Positions 33,806 through 42,251 of a DNA stretch of 57,675 bases are shown piece after piece. Each line of letters begins with the position of its first letter. Within the stretch, counting starts at the first letter, position 1. The notes under the pieces are model-generated. The model saw nothing but the letters and a program-made list of their open reading frames with translations. It did not search any database and was not told the origin of the DNA. This DNA comes from Oerskovia rustica (GTDB lineage: Bacteria; Actinomycetota; Actinomycetes; Actinomycetales; Cellulomonadaceae), in NCBI RefSeq assembly GCF_014836555.1, contig NZ_JACSQQ010000013.1, positions 63,260-120,934 of the forward strand. The letters run 5' to 3'. Both the position numbers and the translations under genes were made by a program.

Positions 33806-35275
33806 TCAGCGTTCGGGAGCGCGTTCCGGCACGTGCAGCCGCCGCAGGAAGCGGTCGGTGCGGGGGTGCGGCCCGCGCCGGTCACGCAGGGACACGACGA
33901 CGGTCGCGGCGGTCGCGAGCGGGATCGTCCAGGCCGCGGGCTGGGCCAGGAGGCTGCGCGCGAGCCCGTCGCCGGGTCCGAGCGCCGAGGTCACGAGGAG
34001 CGCCGCGGCACACAGCGCGCTGCCGACGACCATGCCCGCGATCGCCCCGCGCGCGGTGAGCCGCCGCCACCACACGCCCAGCAGGATCGTCGGGGACAGC
34101 GCCGAGGCCGCGAACACGAACACGGTCCCGACGCTCGTCACGAGCCCCTGCGGGATGGTCACGAGCGCGAACGCGAGGGGCACGATCGTGCACGCGACCG
34201 CGGACCAGCGGAACGAGCGGACCGTGCCGCCGAACAGGTCCTGGCTCACGACGCCCGCGAGCGAGACCACGAGTCCTGAGGACGTCCCGAGGAACGCCGC
34301 GAACGCCCCTGCGATCACGAGCGCCGAGAGCAGCTCGCCGCCCACACCGGGCACGAGCCGGGACGGCAGCACGAGCGCCACGGTGTCCGCGACGCCGGGC
34401 TCGGCGAGGTCGGGGGCGACGACGCGGGCGACCAGTCCCATGGTGCTCGAGACCATGTAGAAGGCGCTGATCATGCCGATCACGACCACGGTCGTCCACC
34501 GGGCCGAGACGCCGTCGGGGCTCGTGTAGAAGCGCACGAGGACGTGCGGCAGGCCGATCGTGCCGAGCAGGAGCGCGAGCAGGAGCGAGACGGTCGTGTA
34601 CGTGTCGTAGGAGCGTGGCCCGGCCTCGGGCGGGAAGACCTGGGCCGGGTCGAGCGCCAGGTCCTGCCCGCCGAGCACGACCAGCAGGAAGACCACGGGG
34701 ATCGCGAGCGCCGTGAGCTTGACCCAGAACTGGAACGCCTGGACGAACGTGACCGAGCGCATGCCGCCCGCGGCGACCACGGCGCTCACGACCGCGGCGA
34801 CCCCGACCGACCCGACCCACGGCGGCACGGGGGCCACGGTCGTGATGACGAGCGCGGCGCCGTGGAGCTGCGGGACGACGTACAGCCACCCGATGACGAG
34901 CACCAGGACGCTCGTGACGCGCCGGGCGGCGAGCGAGTCGAGGCGTGCCTGGACGAAGTCGGGGATCGTGTACGCCCCGCTGCGGCGCAGCGGCCCGGCC
35001 ACGAACAGCAGCACGAGCAGGTAGCCCGCGGCGTACCCGACGGGGAACCAGAACGCCTCGGCCCCGGAGAGCAGCACGAGCCCGGACAGGCCCAGGAAAG
35101 TCCCGGCCGACAGGTACTCGCCGCTGATGGCCGACGCGTTCCACACGGGCTGCACGGTGCGCGAGGCGACGAAGAAGTCGCTCGTGGTCCGCGAGATGCG
35201 CAGCCCGTAGAACCCGATGAGCCCGGTCGCGAGCAGCAGCAGGCCGACCGCGACGAGCGGCAGCGCCGAGGTCAC
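33806..35275 (-). CDS. sodium:solute symporter (SSS family, monocarboxylate-type)
   Basis: A 489-residue secondary transporter with about 13 membrane helices. Family features include ISGEYLSAGTFLGLSGLV near the N-terminus, ARRVTSVLVLVIGWLYVVPQLHG, the GTIGLPHVLVRFYT loop, and ASALSPTILLGVWWRRLTARGAIAGM. It resembles ActP/MctP carboxylate carriers (acetate, pyruvate, lactate), which suits its position behind a LytS/LytTR pair and near CstA; the substrate is inferred. GTG 35275 overlaps the stop of the small membrane-protein gene, which may be its accessory subunit. Confidence 0.85.
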   Translation of the reverse strand: MTSALPLVAVGLLLLATGLIGFYGLRISRTTSDFFVASRTVQPVWNASAISGEYLSAGTFLGLSGLVLLSGAEAFWFPVGYAAGYLLVLLFVAGPLRRSGAYTIPDFVQARLDSLAARRVTSVLVLVIGWLYVVPQLHGAALVITTVAPVPPWVGSVGVAAVVSAVVAAGGMRSVTFVQAFQFWVKLTALAIPVVFLLVVLGGQDLALDPAQVFPPEAGPRSYDTYTTVSLLLALLLGTIGLPHVLVRFYTSPDGVSARWTTVVVIGMISAFYMVSSTMGLVARVVAPDLAEPGVADTVALVLPSRLVPGVGGELLSALVIAGAFAAFLGTSSGLVVSLAGVVSQDLFGGTVRSFRWSAVACTIVPLAFALVTIPQGLVTSVGTVFVFAASALSPTILLGVWWRRLTARGAIAGMVVGSALCAAALLVTSALGPGDGLARSLLAQPAAWTIPLATAATVVVSLRDRRGPHPRTDRFLRRLHVPERAPER

Positions 35276-35709
35276 TCGTCCTCCACGAGGGCGCGGAAGC
35301 GTCGTTCGTTGCGCGCGGCGGCGAGCGCGAACACGAGCGCGAACGCCGCGATGACCGGGTAGAACCCGTAGGCGTGCAGGAGCCACGGGAGCGGCACGCC
35401 CAGCAGGTGCACGTCGCCCAGCGTCGGCACGGCGCTCATCGTGACCGTGAGCAGCGCGACGACGGCAAGGAACGACACGACGCACGCGAGCGCGAGCCGC
35501 AGCTGCGCCCGCGCGAGGCTGCGGGCGTACACGGCCGCGGGTTCGCTGCCGCCGTCGGGCCCGGGCGCCTCCCCGGGTCCCTCGCGCACCACGCCCGACG
35601 GCGCCTCCTCCCCCGCGTCCGGCGCGGCGCCCCGGGCGGCGGCCGGGGCGCGCGACGGGACGTCGGTCGATCGGACGACGACCCGCGGCGGCGGCTCCTG
35701 CGAGGTCAC
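35272..35709 (-). CDS. small two-helix membrane protein beside the symporter (DUF485-like role)
   Basis: A 145-residue protein with about 60 disordered N-terminal residues (Pro/Ala/Glu-rich), then two membrane helices (about 78-97 and 115-135) connected by a loop LGDVHLLGVPLPWLLHAYGF, and a basic C-terminus NERRFRALVEDE. The size and position match the small partner proteins (DUF485 type) that precede SSS carboxylate symporters. GTG 35709 overlaps the regulator's stop and its own stop overlaps the symporter's GTG, so all three are coupled. Confidence 0.75.
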   Translation of the reverse strand: MTSQEPPPRVVVRSTDVPSRAPAAARGAAPDAGEEAPSGVVREGPGEAPGPDGGSEPAAVYARSLARAQLRLALACVVSFLAVVALLTVTMSAVPTLGDVHLLGVPLPWLLHAYGFYPVIAAFALVFALAAARNERRFRALVEDE

Positions 35710-36587
35710 GGACGGCTCCCGGGACGGCCCAGGAGCGCGTCGCGCACGGCCGGGGCCATACGCCGGCTCACGGGGACCTCCTGCCCGGCGACGACCACGA
35801 CCGGGTGCGCGCCGCCGAGGCGGACCGCGGTCACGGCGGCACGGTCGACGAGGTACGAGCGGTGCACGCGCAGGAAGCCCACGGCGGTCCAGCGTTCCTC
35901 GAGGTCGGAGATGGGCTCGCGCACCAGGTAGCCGTCCGTGTCCGTGACCAGGCGTGAGTAGTCTCCCTGCGCCTGGACCCACCGCACGGCCGAGCGCAGC
36001 ACGACGCGCGTCGTCGTGCCGACCGTGACGGCGATGGTCTCGTCGGCCGGGGGGACCTGCGCCGTCGGGGCGGGCCGCTCCGCGTCGTGGGCGACGGCGC
36101 CTCCCGTGTCACGGGACGGCGCGCCCTCCACCGCGCGGGACGCGGCTGCCTGGACCGCGACGGCTCGCGCGACCGCGCGGGCCAGCCGCTCGCGCCGCAC
36201 GGGCTTGAGCACGTAGTCGACGGCCTCGACGTCGAACGCCTCGGTGGCCCGGGCCTCGTCGGCCGTCACGAACACCACTGCGGGACGGACCGAGAACCGC
36301 GACAGCGCGCGGGCGAGGTCGAGCCCCGTGAGCCCCGGCATGTGGATGTCGAGGAACGCGACGTGGACAGGGTGCTCGGACAGCCAGCGCAGGGCCTCGG
36401 CGCCCGAGGCGACGCCGTGGACCGAGCGCACGTGCGGGTCGCGGCGCAGGAGCGCGGTCAGCTCGTCGAGGGCCGGGCGCTCGTCGTCGGCCACGAGGAC
36501 GTCGACGCCGGGATGCGGGTCGACCGCCCTCCCGGGGGAGGCGGCGGGGCCGGCGGTCGCTGCGGGGTGGGGGACGTGGTCGGTCAC
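35706..36587 (-). CDS. LytTR-family response regulator
   Basis: A 293-residue regulator. The receiver domain (about 28-148) has the acidic pair DD at 34-35, phosphoacceptor D80 in AFLDIHMPG, the conserved Thr in FVTADE and Lys in VLKPVRR. An Ala/Pro linker (about 150-183) leads to a C-terminal LytTR DNA-binding domain (about 184-290) with VQAQGDYSRLVTDTDGYLV, FLRVHRSYLVDRAAV and the final PVSRRMAPAVRDAL. GTG 36587 overlaps the kinase stop. It probably binds direct repeats with about 21-base spacing, of which candidates lie upstream of cstA. Confidence 0.92.
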   Translation of the reverse strand: MTDHVPHPAATAGPAASPGRAVDPHPGVDVLVADDERPALDELTALLRRDPHVRSVHGVASGAEALRWLSEHPVHVAFLDIHMPGLTGLDLARALSRFSVRPAVVFVTADEARATEAFDVEAVDYVLKPVRRERLARAVARAVAVQAAASRAVEGAPSRDTGGAVAHDAERPAPTAQVPPADETIAVTVGTTTRVVLRSAVRWVQAQGDYSRLVTDTDGYLVREPISDLEERWTAVGFLRVHRSYLVDRAAVTAVRLGGAHPVVVVAGQEVPVSRRMAPAVRDALLGRPGSRP

Positions 36588-37774
36588 GGCCTGCTCACCT
36601 CGGTCTCGTGCTGGGGCTGGGACTTCGGGACGCGCATCCGCACGAGGGTACCCGCGCCCTCGTTCGTCTCGATCTCGAGCGCGTGCTGGTCGCCGTAGAG
36701 CTGGCGCACGCGCGTGTCGACGTTGCGCAGCCCGACGTTCGTCGCGCGCGACCCCGTCGCGAGCAGGGTCCGCAGCGTCTCGGGAGACATGCCGACGCCG
36801 TCGTCCTCGACCGTGATCTCGGTCTGGGTGCCCTCGTCGCGCGCGCTGATGACGATCCGCCCACCCCCCTCGCGCGGCTCGAGGCCGTGCCGGACGGCGT
36901 TCTCGACGAGCGGCTGGACGCTGAGGAACGGGATGACGGTCGACAGGGACTCGGGCGCGATCTGGAGCGTCACGGTCAGCCGGTCGCCGAACCGCGCGCG
37001 CTCGAGCTCGACGTACGAGTGGATGCTGCCCAGCTCGTCGGCGAGCGTCGTGAAGTCGCCACGGCCCCGGAAGGAGTAGCGCGTGAAGTCCGCGAAGTCG
37101 AGCACGAGGTCGCGCGCCCGCTCGGGGTCGGTGCTGATGAAGGACGCGATCGCACCGAGCGAGTTGTAGATGAAGTGCGGGCTGATCTGGGCGCGCAGGG
37201 CACGCAGCTCGGCCTGCGCGAGCGCGGTGCGCGAGGCCTCGAGCTCACCCAGCTCGAGCTGCGCCGAGCACCACTGCGCGACCTCGCCCGTGGCCCGCAC
37301 GAGCGGCGGGCGCACCCGCGTCGCGAACGCGACGACGGCCCCGGCCACGACACCGCCCGCGAGCACGGGCGCCCCCACGGCCTCCGGGACGCCCGACGAC
37401 GGCTCGGCGCCCGCGTAGACCTGTCGCCTCCCGGTCTCGATCGTCCGGGCGCCGACGCGCTGCGCCTCGGCCCGGAGGGCGGTCGGGCCGTCGAGAGCCA
37501 CGACGCCGTCGGCCGTCACGACCGCGAGCGCCTCGCAGCCGAGCAGGGTGCGCAGGTGGCGGGCCGCGCGTCCGACGTCGTCGCCCTCGAGACCGTCCCG
37601 CAGGTGCTTGGCGGCGCGCGAGGCGAGGTGGAGCGTGCTGAACGTCGCGCGCTCGGAGTCGCTGCCGAGCTCGCGCGTGCCACGTGCCAGCCGCCACGCG
37701 AGGACCAGCGCGGCGGTGAGCAGGACGCCGACGACCAGGCCGACGACGGCCCCGGTGAACACGGGTCCGGACAT
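36584..37774 (-). CDS. LytS/YehU-type sensor histidine kinase
   Basis: A 396-residue membrane kinase with one N-terminal transmembrane helix (about 7-28), a GAF-like sensory region (about 50-155; CEALAVVTADGVVALDGPT) and a HisKA_5-type dimerisation segment with H200 in QISPHFIYNSLGAIASF. The HATPase domain follows, with the N box VQPLVENAVRHGLEP, EDDGVGMS and GLRNVDTRVRQLYG. This is the LytS/BtsS class. There is no multi-helix 5TM-Lyt input, unlike E. coli BtsS. It is cotranscribed with its LytTR partner and the carboxylate symporter; pyruvate or a related acid is a reasonable but unproven signal. Confidence 0.92.
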   Translation of the reverse strand: MSGPVFTGAVVGLVVGVLLTAALVLAWRLARGTRELGSDSERATFSTLHLASRAAKHLRDGLEGDDVGRAARHLRTLLGCEALAVVTADGVVALDGPTALRAEAQRVGARTIETGRRQVYAGAEPSSGVPEAVGAPVLAGGVVAGAVVAFATRVRPPLVRATGEVAQWCSAQLELGELEASRTALAQAELRALRAQISPHFIYNSLGAIASFISTDPERARDLVLDFADFTRYSFRGRGDFTTLADELGSIHSYVELERARFGDRLTVTLQIAPESLSTVIPFLSVQPLVENAVRHGLEPREGGGRIVISARDEGTQTEITVEDDGVGMSPETLRTLLATGSRATNVGLRNVDTRVRQLYGDQHALEIETNEGAGTLVRMRVPKSQPQHETEVSRP

Positions 37775-37798
37775 GTCGCGATCCTATTCCGGAGAGAT

Positions 37799-37908
37799 GA
37801 CGCCGAGGGTGACGTACCTGACGCCGAGGGTGACGCGCTGGCGTGCCGAGGGTGACGGGATGCCGCCGACGGTGTCCCCCTCGGCGGGCGGAGGCGTCAC
37901 CCTCGGCG
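37799..37908. repeat. cluster of GCCGAGGGTGACG repeats, three direct and one inverted
   Basis: GACGCCGAGGGTGACG occurs at 37799-37814 and 37820-37835, with a shorter copy at 37845-37857 (period about 21-24). The 14-base reverse complement is at 37895-37908, and a partial inverted copy begins near 37879. Direct copies can pair with the inverted one into a hairpin. The cluster fills the 137-base gap between ybdD and the kinase gene. It may be a terminator for cstA-ybdD, a binding array or an intergenic repeat family. Confidence 0.75.
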
Positions 37909-37911
37909 GGG

Positions 37912-38118
37912 TCAGCAGCAGCGGGCGCCCGGGTTGCGGTCCTGGTCGTCCATGCGCTGGCGCCAGAACTGGCGCTCGGTCAGGACGGGGACGTCGGGCC
38001 CGTGCGCTGCGCGGCGGTGCTCCACGTACACCCGGTACGCGTCGTCGCCCATGAGCTGACGGACGTACCAGGCCGCACCTCTTGCCGCGCGGGCGAGCGC
38101 GTCGCGCACGGGCCCCAC
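37912..38118 (-). CDS. YbdD/YjiX family small protein
   Basis: A 68-residue protein of the YbdD/YjiX family, almost always encoded directly after CstA-type transporters. The family core is visible as VRQLMGDDAYRVYVEHRRAAHGPDVPVLTERQFWRQRMDDQDRNPGARCC. The start is GTG 38118, one base from the cstA stop. It is cytoplasmic, and its partner function in pyruvate/peptide uptake by CstA is suspected but not defined. Confidence 0.92.
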   Translation of the reverse strand: MGPVRDALARAARGAAWYVRQLMGDDAYRVYVEHRRAAHGPDVPVLTERQFWRQRMDDQDRNPGARCC

Positions 38119-38119
38119 G

Positions 38120-40405
38120 TCAGTGCCCCGAGCCCGAGGAGACGGGCTGCTTCTCGGGCGGGAGCTGGGCCCACTCGGCCTCGATCTCCTTCTCGGTCGC
38201 CGTGGTCAGGAGGCCCGCAGGCGCGAAGCGGCGCGAGGCCACGGGCTCGTCCTCGTGGTTCTCCCCTCCGCCCGCACGCAGCGCCTTCACGGTCGTCACG
38301 AGGGCCGCGACCATCACGACGATCGCGAGGACCACGAAGATGATCGACAGCGTGCCCTGGACGAACGTGTTGCGCACGACCGCCTCCATGGCCTCGATCG
38401 AGGTCGCGGTGCCGAACGAGGTCTCCCCCGCGGCCAGCGCCTCCTTGAACGCGTTGTGGTTGGCCCAGTAGCCGACGGCGGGGACGGGCGAGAAGATCTT
38501 CTCGAACGACGCCGTGATCGTCACGACCGCGGTGAAGGCCAGCGGCAGGGCCACGATCCACAGCCAGCGGAAGAAGGAGCGTCCACGCTTGGCGACGATC
38601 GCGAGCACGACCGCGAGCGCGATGGCCGCGAGGAGCTGGTTGGCGATGCCGAACAGCGGGAAGAACGTGTTGATCCCGCCGAGGGGGTCGGTGACGCCGA
38701 GATAGAGGATGCTCCCCCACCCGGCGACCATGACCAGGGTGCAGAACCACACCCCGGGCCGCCAGGTCACGTCCCGGAACCTGGGCGCGACGTTGCCGAG
38801 CGAGTCCTGGAGCATGAAGCGCGCGACGCGCGTCCCGGCGTCGACGGCCGTGAGGATGAACAGCGCCTCGAACATGATCGCGAAGTGGTACCAGAAGCCC
38901 ATCATCGCGGCGCCGCCGAAGAGCTGCTGCATGATGTGCGCGAGGCCCAGGGCCAGGGTCGGCGCACCACCGGTGCGCGAGACGATCGACTCCTCGCCGA
39001 CAGCCGCTGCGGTCGAGGACAGCATGTCGGGCGTGAGGTTCACGCCGGCCAGGCCGAGCGAGTTGACGAACGCGACCGCACCCTCGATGGTCCCGCCGGT
39101 CGCGGCGGCCGAGGCGTTCATCGCGAAGTAGATGCCGCGGTCGAGCGAGATCGCGGCGACGAGCGCCATGATCGCGACGAACGACTCCATGAGCATGCCG
39201 CCGTACCCGATGAAGCGCGTCTGGCGCTCCTTCTCGAGCAGCTTGGGCGTGGTGCCCGACGCGATGAGGGCGTGGAAGCCGGACAGTGCGCCGCACGCGA
39301 TCGTGACGAACAGGAACGGGAAGAGCGAGCCGGAGAACACCGGCCCGGTCTCGCCGCTCGCGAACTCGCTGACCGCGGGCACCGAGATCTCGGGGCGCAC
39401 GATCACGATCGCGCCCGCGAGCATCACGATGACGCCGACCTTCATGAACGTCGACAGGTAGTCGCGCGGGGCGAGGAGCAGCCACACGGGCAGGACGGCC
39501 GCGACGAAGCCGTAGATGATGATGCCGATGGCAATGGTCGTGCGGTCGAGGTGGAACATGTCCGCGCCCCACGGGGTGTTCGCGACCCAGCCGCCGCCGA
39601 CGATCGCGGCCATGAGCAGCACGAAGCCGATGATCGAGACCTCGGTGATGCGCCCGGGACGCAGGTAGCGCAGGTAGACGCCCATGAAGAGGGCGATCGG
39701 GATGGTCATCGCGACGCTGAAGACGCCCCAGGGGCTCTCGCCCAGGGAGTTCACGACGACGAGCGCGAGGATCGCGACGATGATCAGCATGATGAGCAGG
39801 GACGCGACGATCGCGGCCGTACCGCCGATGCGGCCGAGCTCCTGGCGGGCCATCTGCCCGATCGTGCGGCCGCCGCGACGCATCGAGAAGAACAGGACGA
39901 CGTAGTCCTGCACGGCACCCGCGAAGATGACGCCGACGATGATCCAGACCGTGCCGGGCAGGTAGCCCATCTGGGCGGCCAGGACCGGTCCGACGAGCGG
40001 GCCGGCGCCCGCGATCGCGGCGAAGTGGTGCCCGAACAGCACGCGGCGGTCGGTCGGGACGTAGTCCTTGCCGTCCGAGCGCACCTCGGCGGGGGTCGCG
40101 CGGCGGTCGTCAGGGCGCGTGATGTATCGCTCGATGACCTTGGAGTAGAAGCGGTATCCGATGAGGTAGCTGCAGACCGCGGCGAACACGAACCAGATCG
40201 CGTTGACGGTCTCGCCGCGCACCAGCGCGAGCATGACCCAGGCCACGCCGCCGAGCAGGGCGATGCCCGTCCAGAGCACGACCTTCTGCCAGGTCCAGCG
40301 GGGTGCGAGGGCGGCCTCCGGGACCGCGGTGGGCGGGAGCGTCGGATCGGGCGAGCGCCCGTCGTCCGAGGCGGTCTCCGCCGTCGATCGGGTGTCTGTC
40401 GTCAT
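38120..40405 (-). CDS. cstA: carbon starvation protein CstA / BtsT-type pyruvate transporter
   Basis: A 761-residue transporter with about 16-18 membrane helices. Recognisable segments are FYSKVIERYI, the DRRVLFGHHFAAIAGAGPLVGPVLAAQMGYLPGTVWIIVG region, AVQDYVVLFFSMRRGGRTIG, SGFHALIASGTTPKLLEKE and NTFFPLFGIANQLLAAIAL. CstA and its paralogue BtsT import pyruvate (and possibly peptides) on carbon limitation. The ATG at 40405 has GGGAGAGAG upstream. A CRP-type palindrome and LytTR-like direct repeats lie 65-145 bases upstream. It forms a module with ybdD and the kinase/regulator/symporter block. Confidence 0.95.
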   Translation of the reverse strand: MTTDTRSTAETASDDGRSPDPTLPPTAVPEAALAPRWTWQKVVLWTGIALLGGVAWVMLALVRGETVNAIWFVFAAVCSYLIGYRFYSKVIERYITRPDDRRATPAEVRSDGKDYVPTDRRVLFGHHFAAIAGAGPLVGPVLAAQMGYLPGTVWIIVGVIFAGAVQDYVVLFFSMRRGGRTIGQMARQELGRIGGTAAIVASLLIMLIIVAILALVVVNSLGESPWGVFSVAMTIPIALFMGVYLRYLRPGRITEVSIIGFVLLMAAIVGGGWVANTPWGADMFHLDRTTIAIGIIIYGFVAAVLPVWLLLAPRDYLSTFMKVGVIVMLAGAIVIVRPEISVPAVSEFASGETGPVFSGSLFPFLFVTIACGALSGFHALIASGTTPKLLEKERQTRFIGYGGMLMESFVAIMALVAAISLDRGIYFAMNASAAATGGTIEGAVAFVNSLGLAGVNLTPDMLSSTAAAVGEESIVSRTGGAPTLALGLAHIMQQLFGGAAMMGFWYHFAIMFEALFILTAVDAGTRVARFMLQDSLGNVAPRFRDVTWRPGVWFCTLVMVAGWGSILYLGVTDPLGGINTFFPLFGIANQLLAAIALAVVLAIVAKRGRSFFRWLWIVALPLAFTAVVTITASFEKIFSPVPAVGYWANHNAFKEALAAGETSFGTATSIEAMEAVVRNTFVQGTLSIIFVVLAIVVMVAALVTTVKALRAGGGENHEDEPVASRRFAPAGLLTTATEKEIEAEWAQLPPEKQPVSSGSGH

Positions 40406-40469
40406 CGGTTCTCTCTCCCAAGGTCGCGTCGTTGCGTCCGACCGGGAAAGGCTAGGGACGACGACGGGC

Positions 40470-40485
40470 CGTGATCCAGGTCACG
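40470..40485. promoter_or_regulatory. CRP/GlxR-type palindrome at the cstA promoter
   Basis: CGTGATCCAGGTCACG has perfect 5-bp arms around six bases and matches the CRP/GlxR half-site pattern TGTGA-N6-TCACA at all but the outermost bases. It lies 65 bases before the cstA ATG and would link cstA to cAMP and carbon status. Confidence 0.65.
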
Positions 40486-40549
40486 TCGACGGACGGTCGA
40501 GGTGTGCGACGAGCGGTAGGCGACGTGCGACGAACGGTCGTCGAACGGT
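40485..40549. promoter_or_regulatory. direct repeats upstream of cstA, candidate LytTR sites
   Basis: GTGCGACGAGCGGT (40504-40517) and GTGCGACGAACGGT (40525-40538) differ at one base and are exactly 21 bases apart. Related copies lie at 40485-40497 and 40541-40549. LytTR regulators typically bind two direct repeats about two helical turns apart. The repeats lie 80-145 bases upstream of the cstA start, between it and the divergent ABC-F gene. Confidence 0.5.
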
Positions 40550-40630
40550 GGTCGGCAACGGTCCGGACGGGCGGCCCGCGTAGTGTTCGGGGTCGTGCCG
40601 ACGTCCGGCACGGTGCCCGAGAGGACCCCT

Positions 40631-42250
40631 GTGAGCCTGATCCGCCTGAACGCCGTGAGCATGCAGTTCGACGACAAGGTCGTGCTGCGCGACGCCTTCC
40701 TCAAGCTCCGCGAGGGTGAGCGTGTCGGGCTCGTGGGCCGCAACGGCACGGGCAAGACGACGTTCCTCGAGCTCATCCTGGGCCGCAAGGAGCCCACGTC
40801 GGGGACGGTCGACGTCAACCTCGGCGTGAGCATCGGGTACTTCTCGCAGTTCTCCGAGCTCGCGGGGCACCGCAGCGCGGCCGAGGAGCTCAGCGAGCTG
40901 TTCGCCGACGTCCACTCGACGCAGGCGCGCCTCGACGCGATCGGCGAGCGACTCGCCGAGCCGGACCTCATGGACGACAGCGGTGCTGTCGACGGCGATG
41001 ACGAGATGACCAGGCTTCTCACCGAGCAGGCCGACCTGTTCGAGCGCATGGACGCGCTCGACGGATGGTCGTACGAGAACACGATCGACACGGTCCTCAC
41101 GCGCCTGGGGTTCGACGCCGAACGTCGCGCGCTCCCGGTCGACCAGCTCTCGGGCGGCTGGCGCAACCGTGCGGCGCTCGCCCGGATCCTGGTGCAGCGC
41201 CCCGACGTGCTGCTGCTCGACGAGCCCACGAACTTCCTCGACCTCGACGGGGTGCGCTGGATCGAGAACTGGCTCCAGACCTACCCGGGCGCGGTGCTCG
41301 TGGTCTCGCACGACCGCCAGTTCCTCGACGGTGCGGTCAACCGGATCGTCGAGATCGAGAACCGTCGCCTGCACGAGTACGAGGGCGGCTACTCCGACTA
41401 CGTGCACGCCAAGCAGTCGCGCCTCAAGACGATCGAGCGCCAGTTCGCGCACGAGGAGGAGCTGCTCGCGTACGAGGTCGAGGCCAGCGATGCCCGCAAG
41501 CAGGCCGCGAAGGACAAGAGCCGTGGCCTCAAGCGCAAGCTCGCCGACATCAAGAAGCGTCAGGCGCCGCGCCCGGTCGACCAGATCATCACGACGATCT
41601 ACGCGGACCTGCACGTGAGCGAGCGCCTGGTCGAGGTCGAGGGGCTCACGAAGGGCTTCGGCGGCGACCCGCTGTTCAGCGACCTCACGTTCTCGCTCCA
41701 CCGCGGTGACCGCGTGGCCGTCGTCGGCGCGAACGGGTCCGGCAAGTCGACGCTCCTCGACGTGCTCACGGAGGTCACGCCGCCCGACGCCGGGCAGATC
41801 ATCTGGAAGAAGAACTCGACGTTCGTCTCGTACAACCAGGTCGTGGCCGACCTCGACCTGGACGACACGGTCGCGCACGCGGTGAGCGCCGCCCCCGGGA
41901 CCCTCGCGTACTCGGCGACCAAGAAGAACGTCAACCGCTTCCTGACGATGCTCCAGTTCTCCGAGATGGAGCTCAAGCAGAAGATCGGCACGCTCTCGGG
42001 CGGGCAGCGTGCCCGCGTCGCGATCGCGCAGTGCCTGCTGTCGGGTGCCTCGGTGATCGTGCTCGACGAGCCGACGAACCACCTCGACCTCACGAGCGCG
42101 CAGGTCATGGAGCGCGCGCTCGCGCACTTCCCGGGTGCCGTGGTCGTCGTGAGCCACGACCGCTACTTCATCGACAAGGTCGCCGACCGTCTGCTGACGT
42201 TCGACGGCGCGGGCGGCGTCGTCGAGACGGCCGCGAGCGGCGCGCTCTGA
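40631..42250 (+). CDS. ABC-F family ATPase
   Basis: A 539-residue protein with two ABC domains and no membrane segments. The first domain has Walker A GRNGTGKTT, signature LSGGW and Walker B LLLDEPTNFLD. The second has GANGSGKST, LSGGQ and VIVLDEPTNHLD. The charged interdomain linker (about 255-325: YEVEASDARKQAAKDKSRGLK) is the part that reaches into the ribosome in this family. Members modulate translation or protect against antibiotics. GTG 40631 follows AGAGGA and matches the start of the first strand (SLIRLNAVSM). Divergent from cstA. Confidence 0.9.
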   Translation: MSLIRLNAVSMQFDDKVVLRDAFLKLREGERVGLVGRNGTGKTTFLELILGRKEPTSGTVDVNLGVSIGYFSQFSELAGHRSAAEELSELFADVHSTQARLDAIGERLAEPDLMDDSGAVDGDDEMTRLLTEQADLFERMDALDGWSYENTIDTVLTRLGFDAERRALPVDQLSGGWRNRAALARILVQRPDVLLLDEPTNFLDLDGVRWIENWLQTYPGAVLVVSHDRQFLDGAVNRIVEIENRRLHEYEGGYSDYVHAKQSRLKTIERQFAHEEELLAYEVEASDARKQAAKDKSRGLKRKLADIKKRQAPRPVDQIITTIYADLHVSERLVEVEGLTKGFGGDPLFSDLTFSLHRGDRVAVVGANGSGKSTLLDVLTEVTPPDAGQIIWKKNSTFVSYNQVVADLDLDDTVAHAVSAAPGTLAYSATKKNVNRFLTMLQFSEMELKQKIGTLSGGQRARVAIAQCLLSGASVIVLDEPTNHLDLTSAQVMERALAHFPGAVVVVSHDRYFIDKVADRLLTFDGAGGVVETAASGAL

Positions 42251-42251
42251 C

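Noticed and set aside
33806-40405. Complete homologue of the E. coli BtsSR system
   Set aside because: The kinase lacks the multi-helix 5TM-Lyt input domain, so I describe it only as LytS-like and leave the ligand open.
40595-40611. Hairpin GTGCCG-ACGTC-CGGCAC before the ABC-F gene as an antibiotic-responsive attenuator
   Set aside because: The stem is only six base pairs, no T tract follows and no leader ORF with stall codons is visible.
40583-40630. Extended N-terminus of the ABC-F protein from an upstream start
   Set aside because: The extra residues do not fit the family, and GTG 40631 with AGAGGA upstream directly precedes the first conserved strand.
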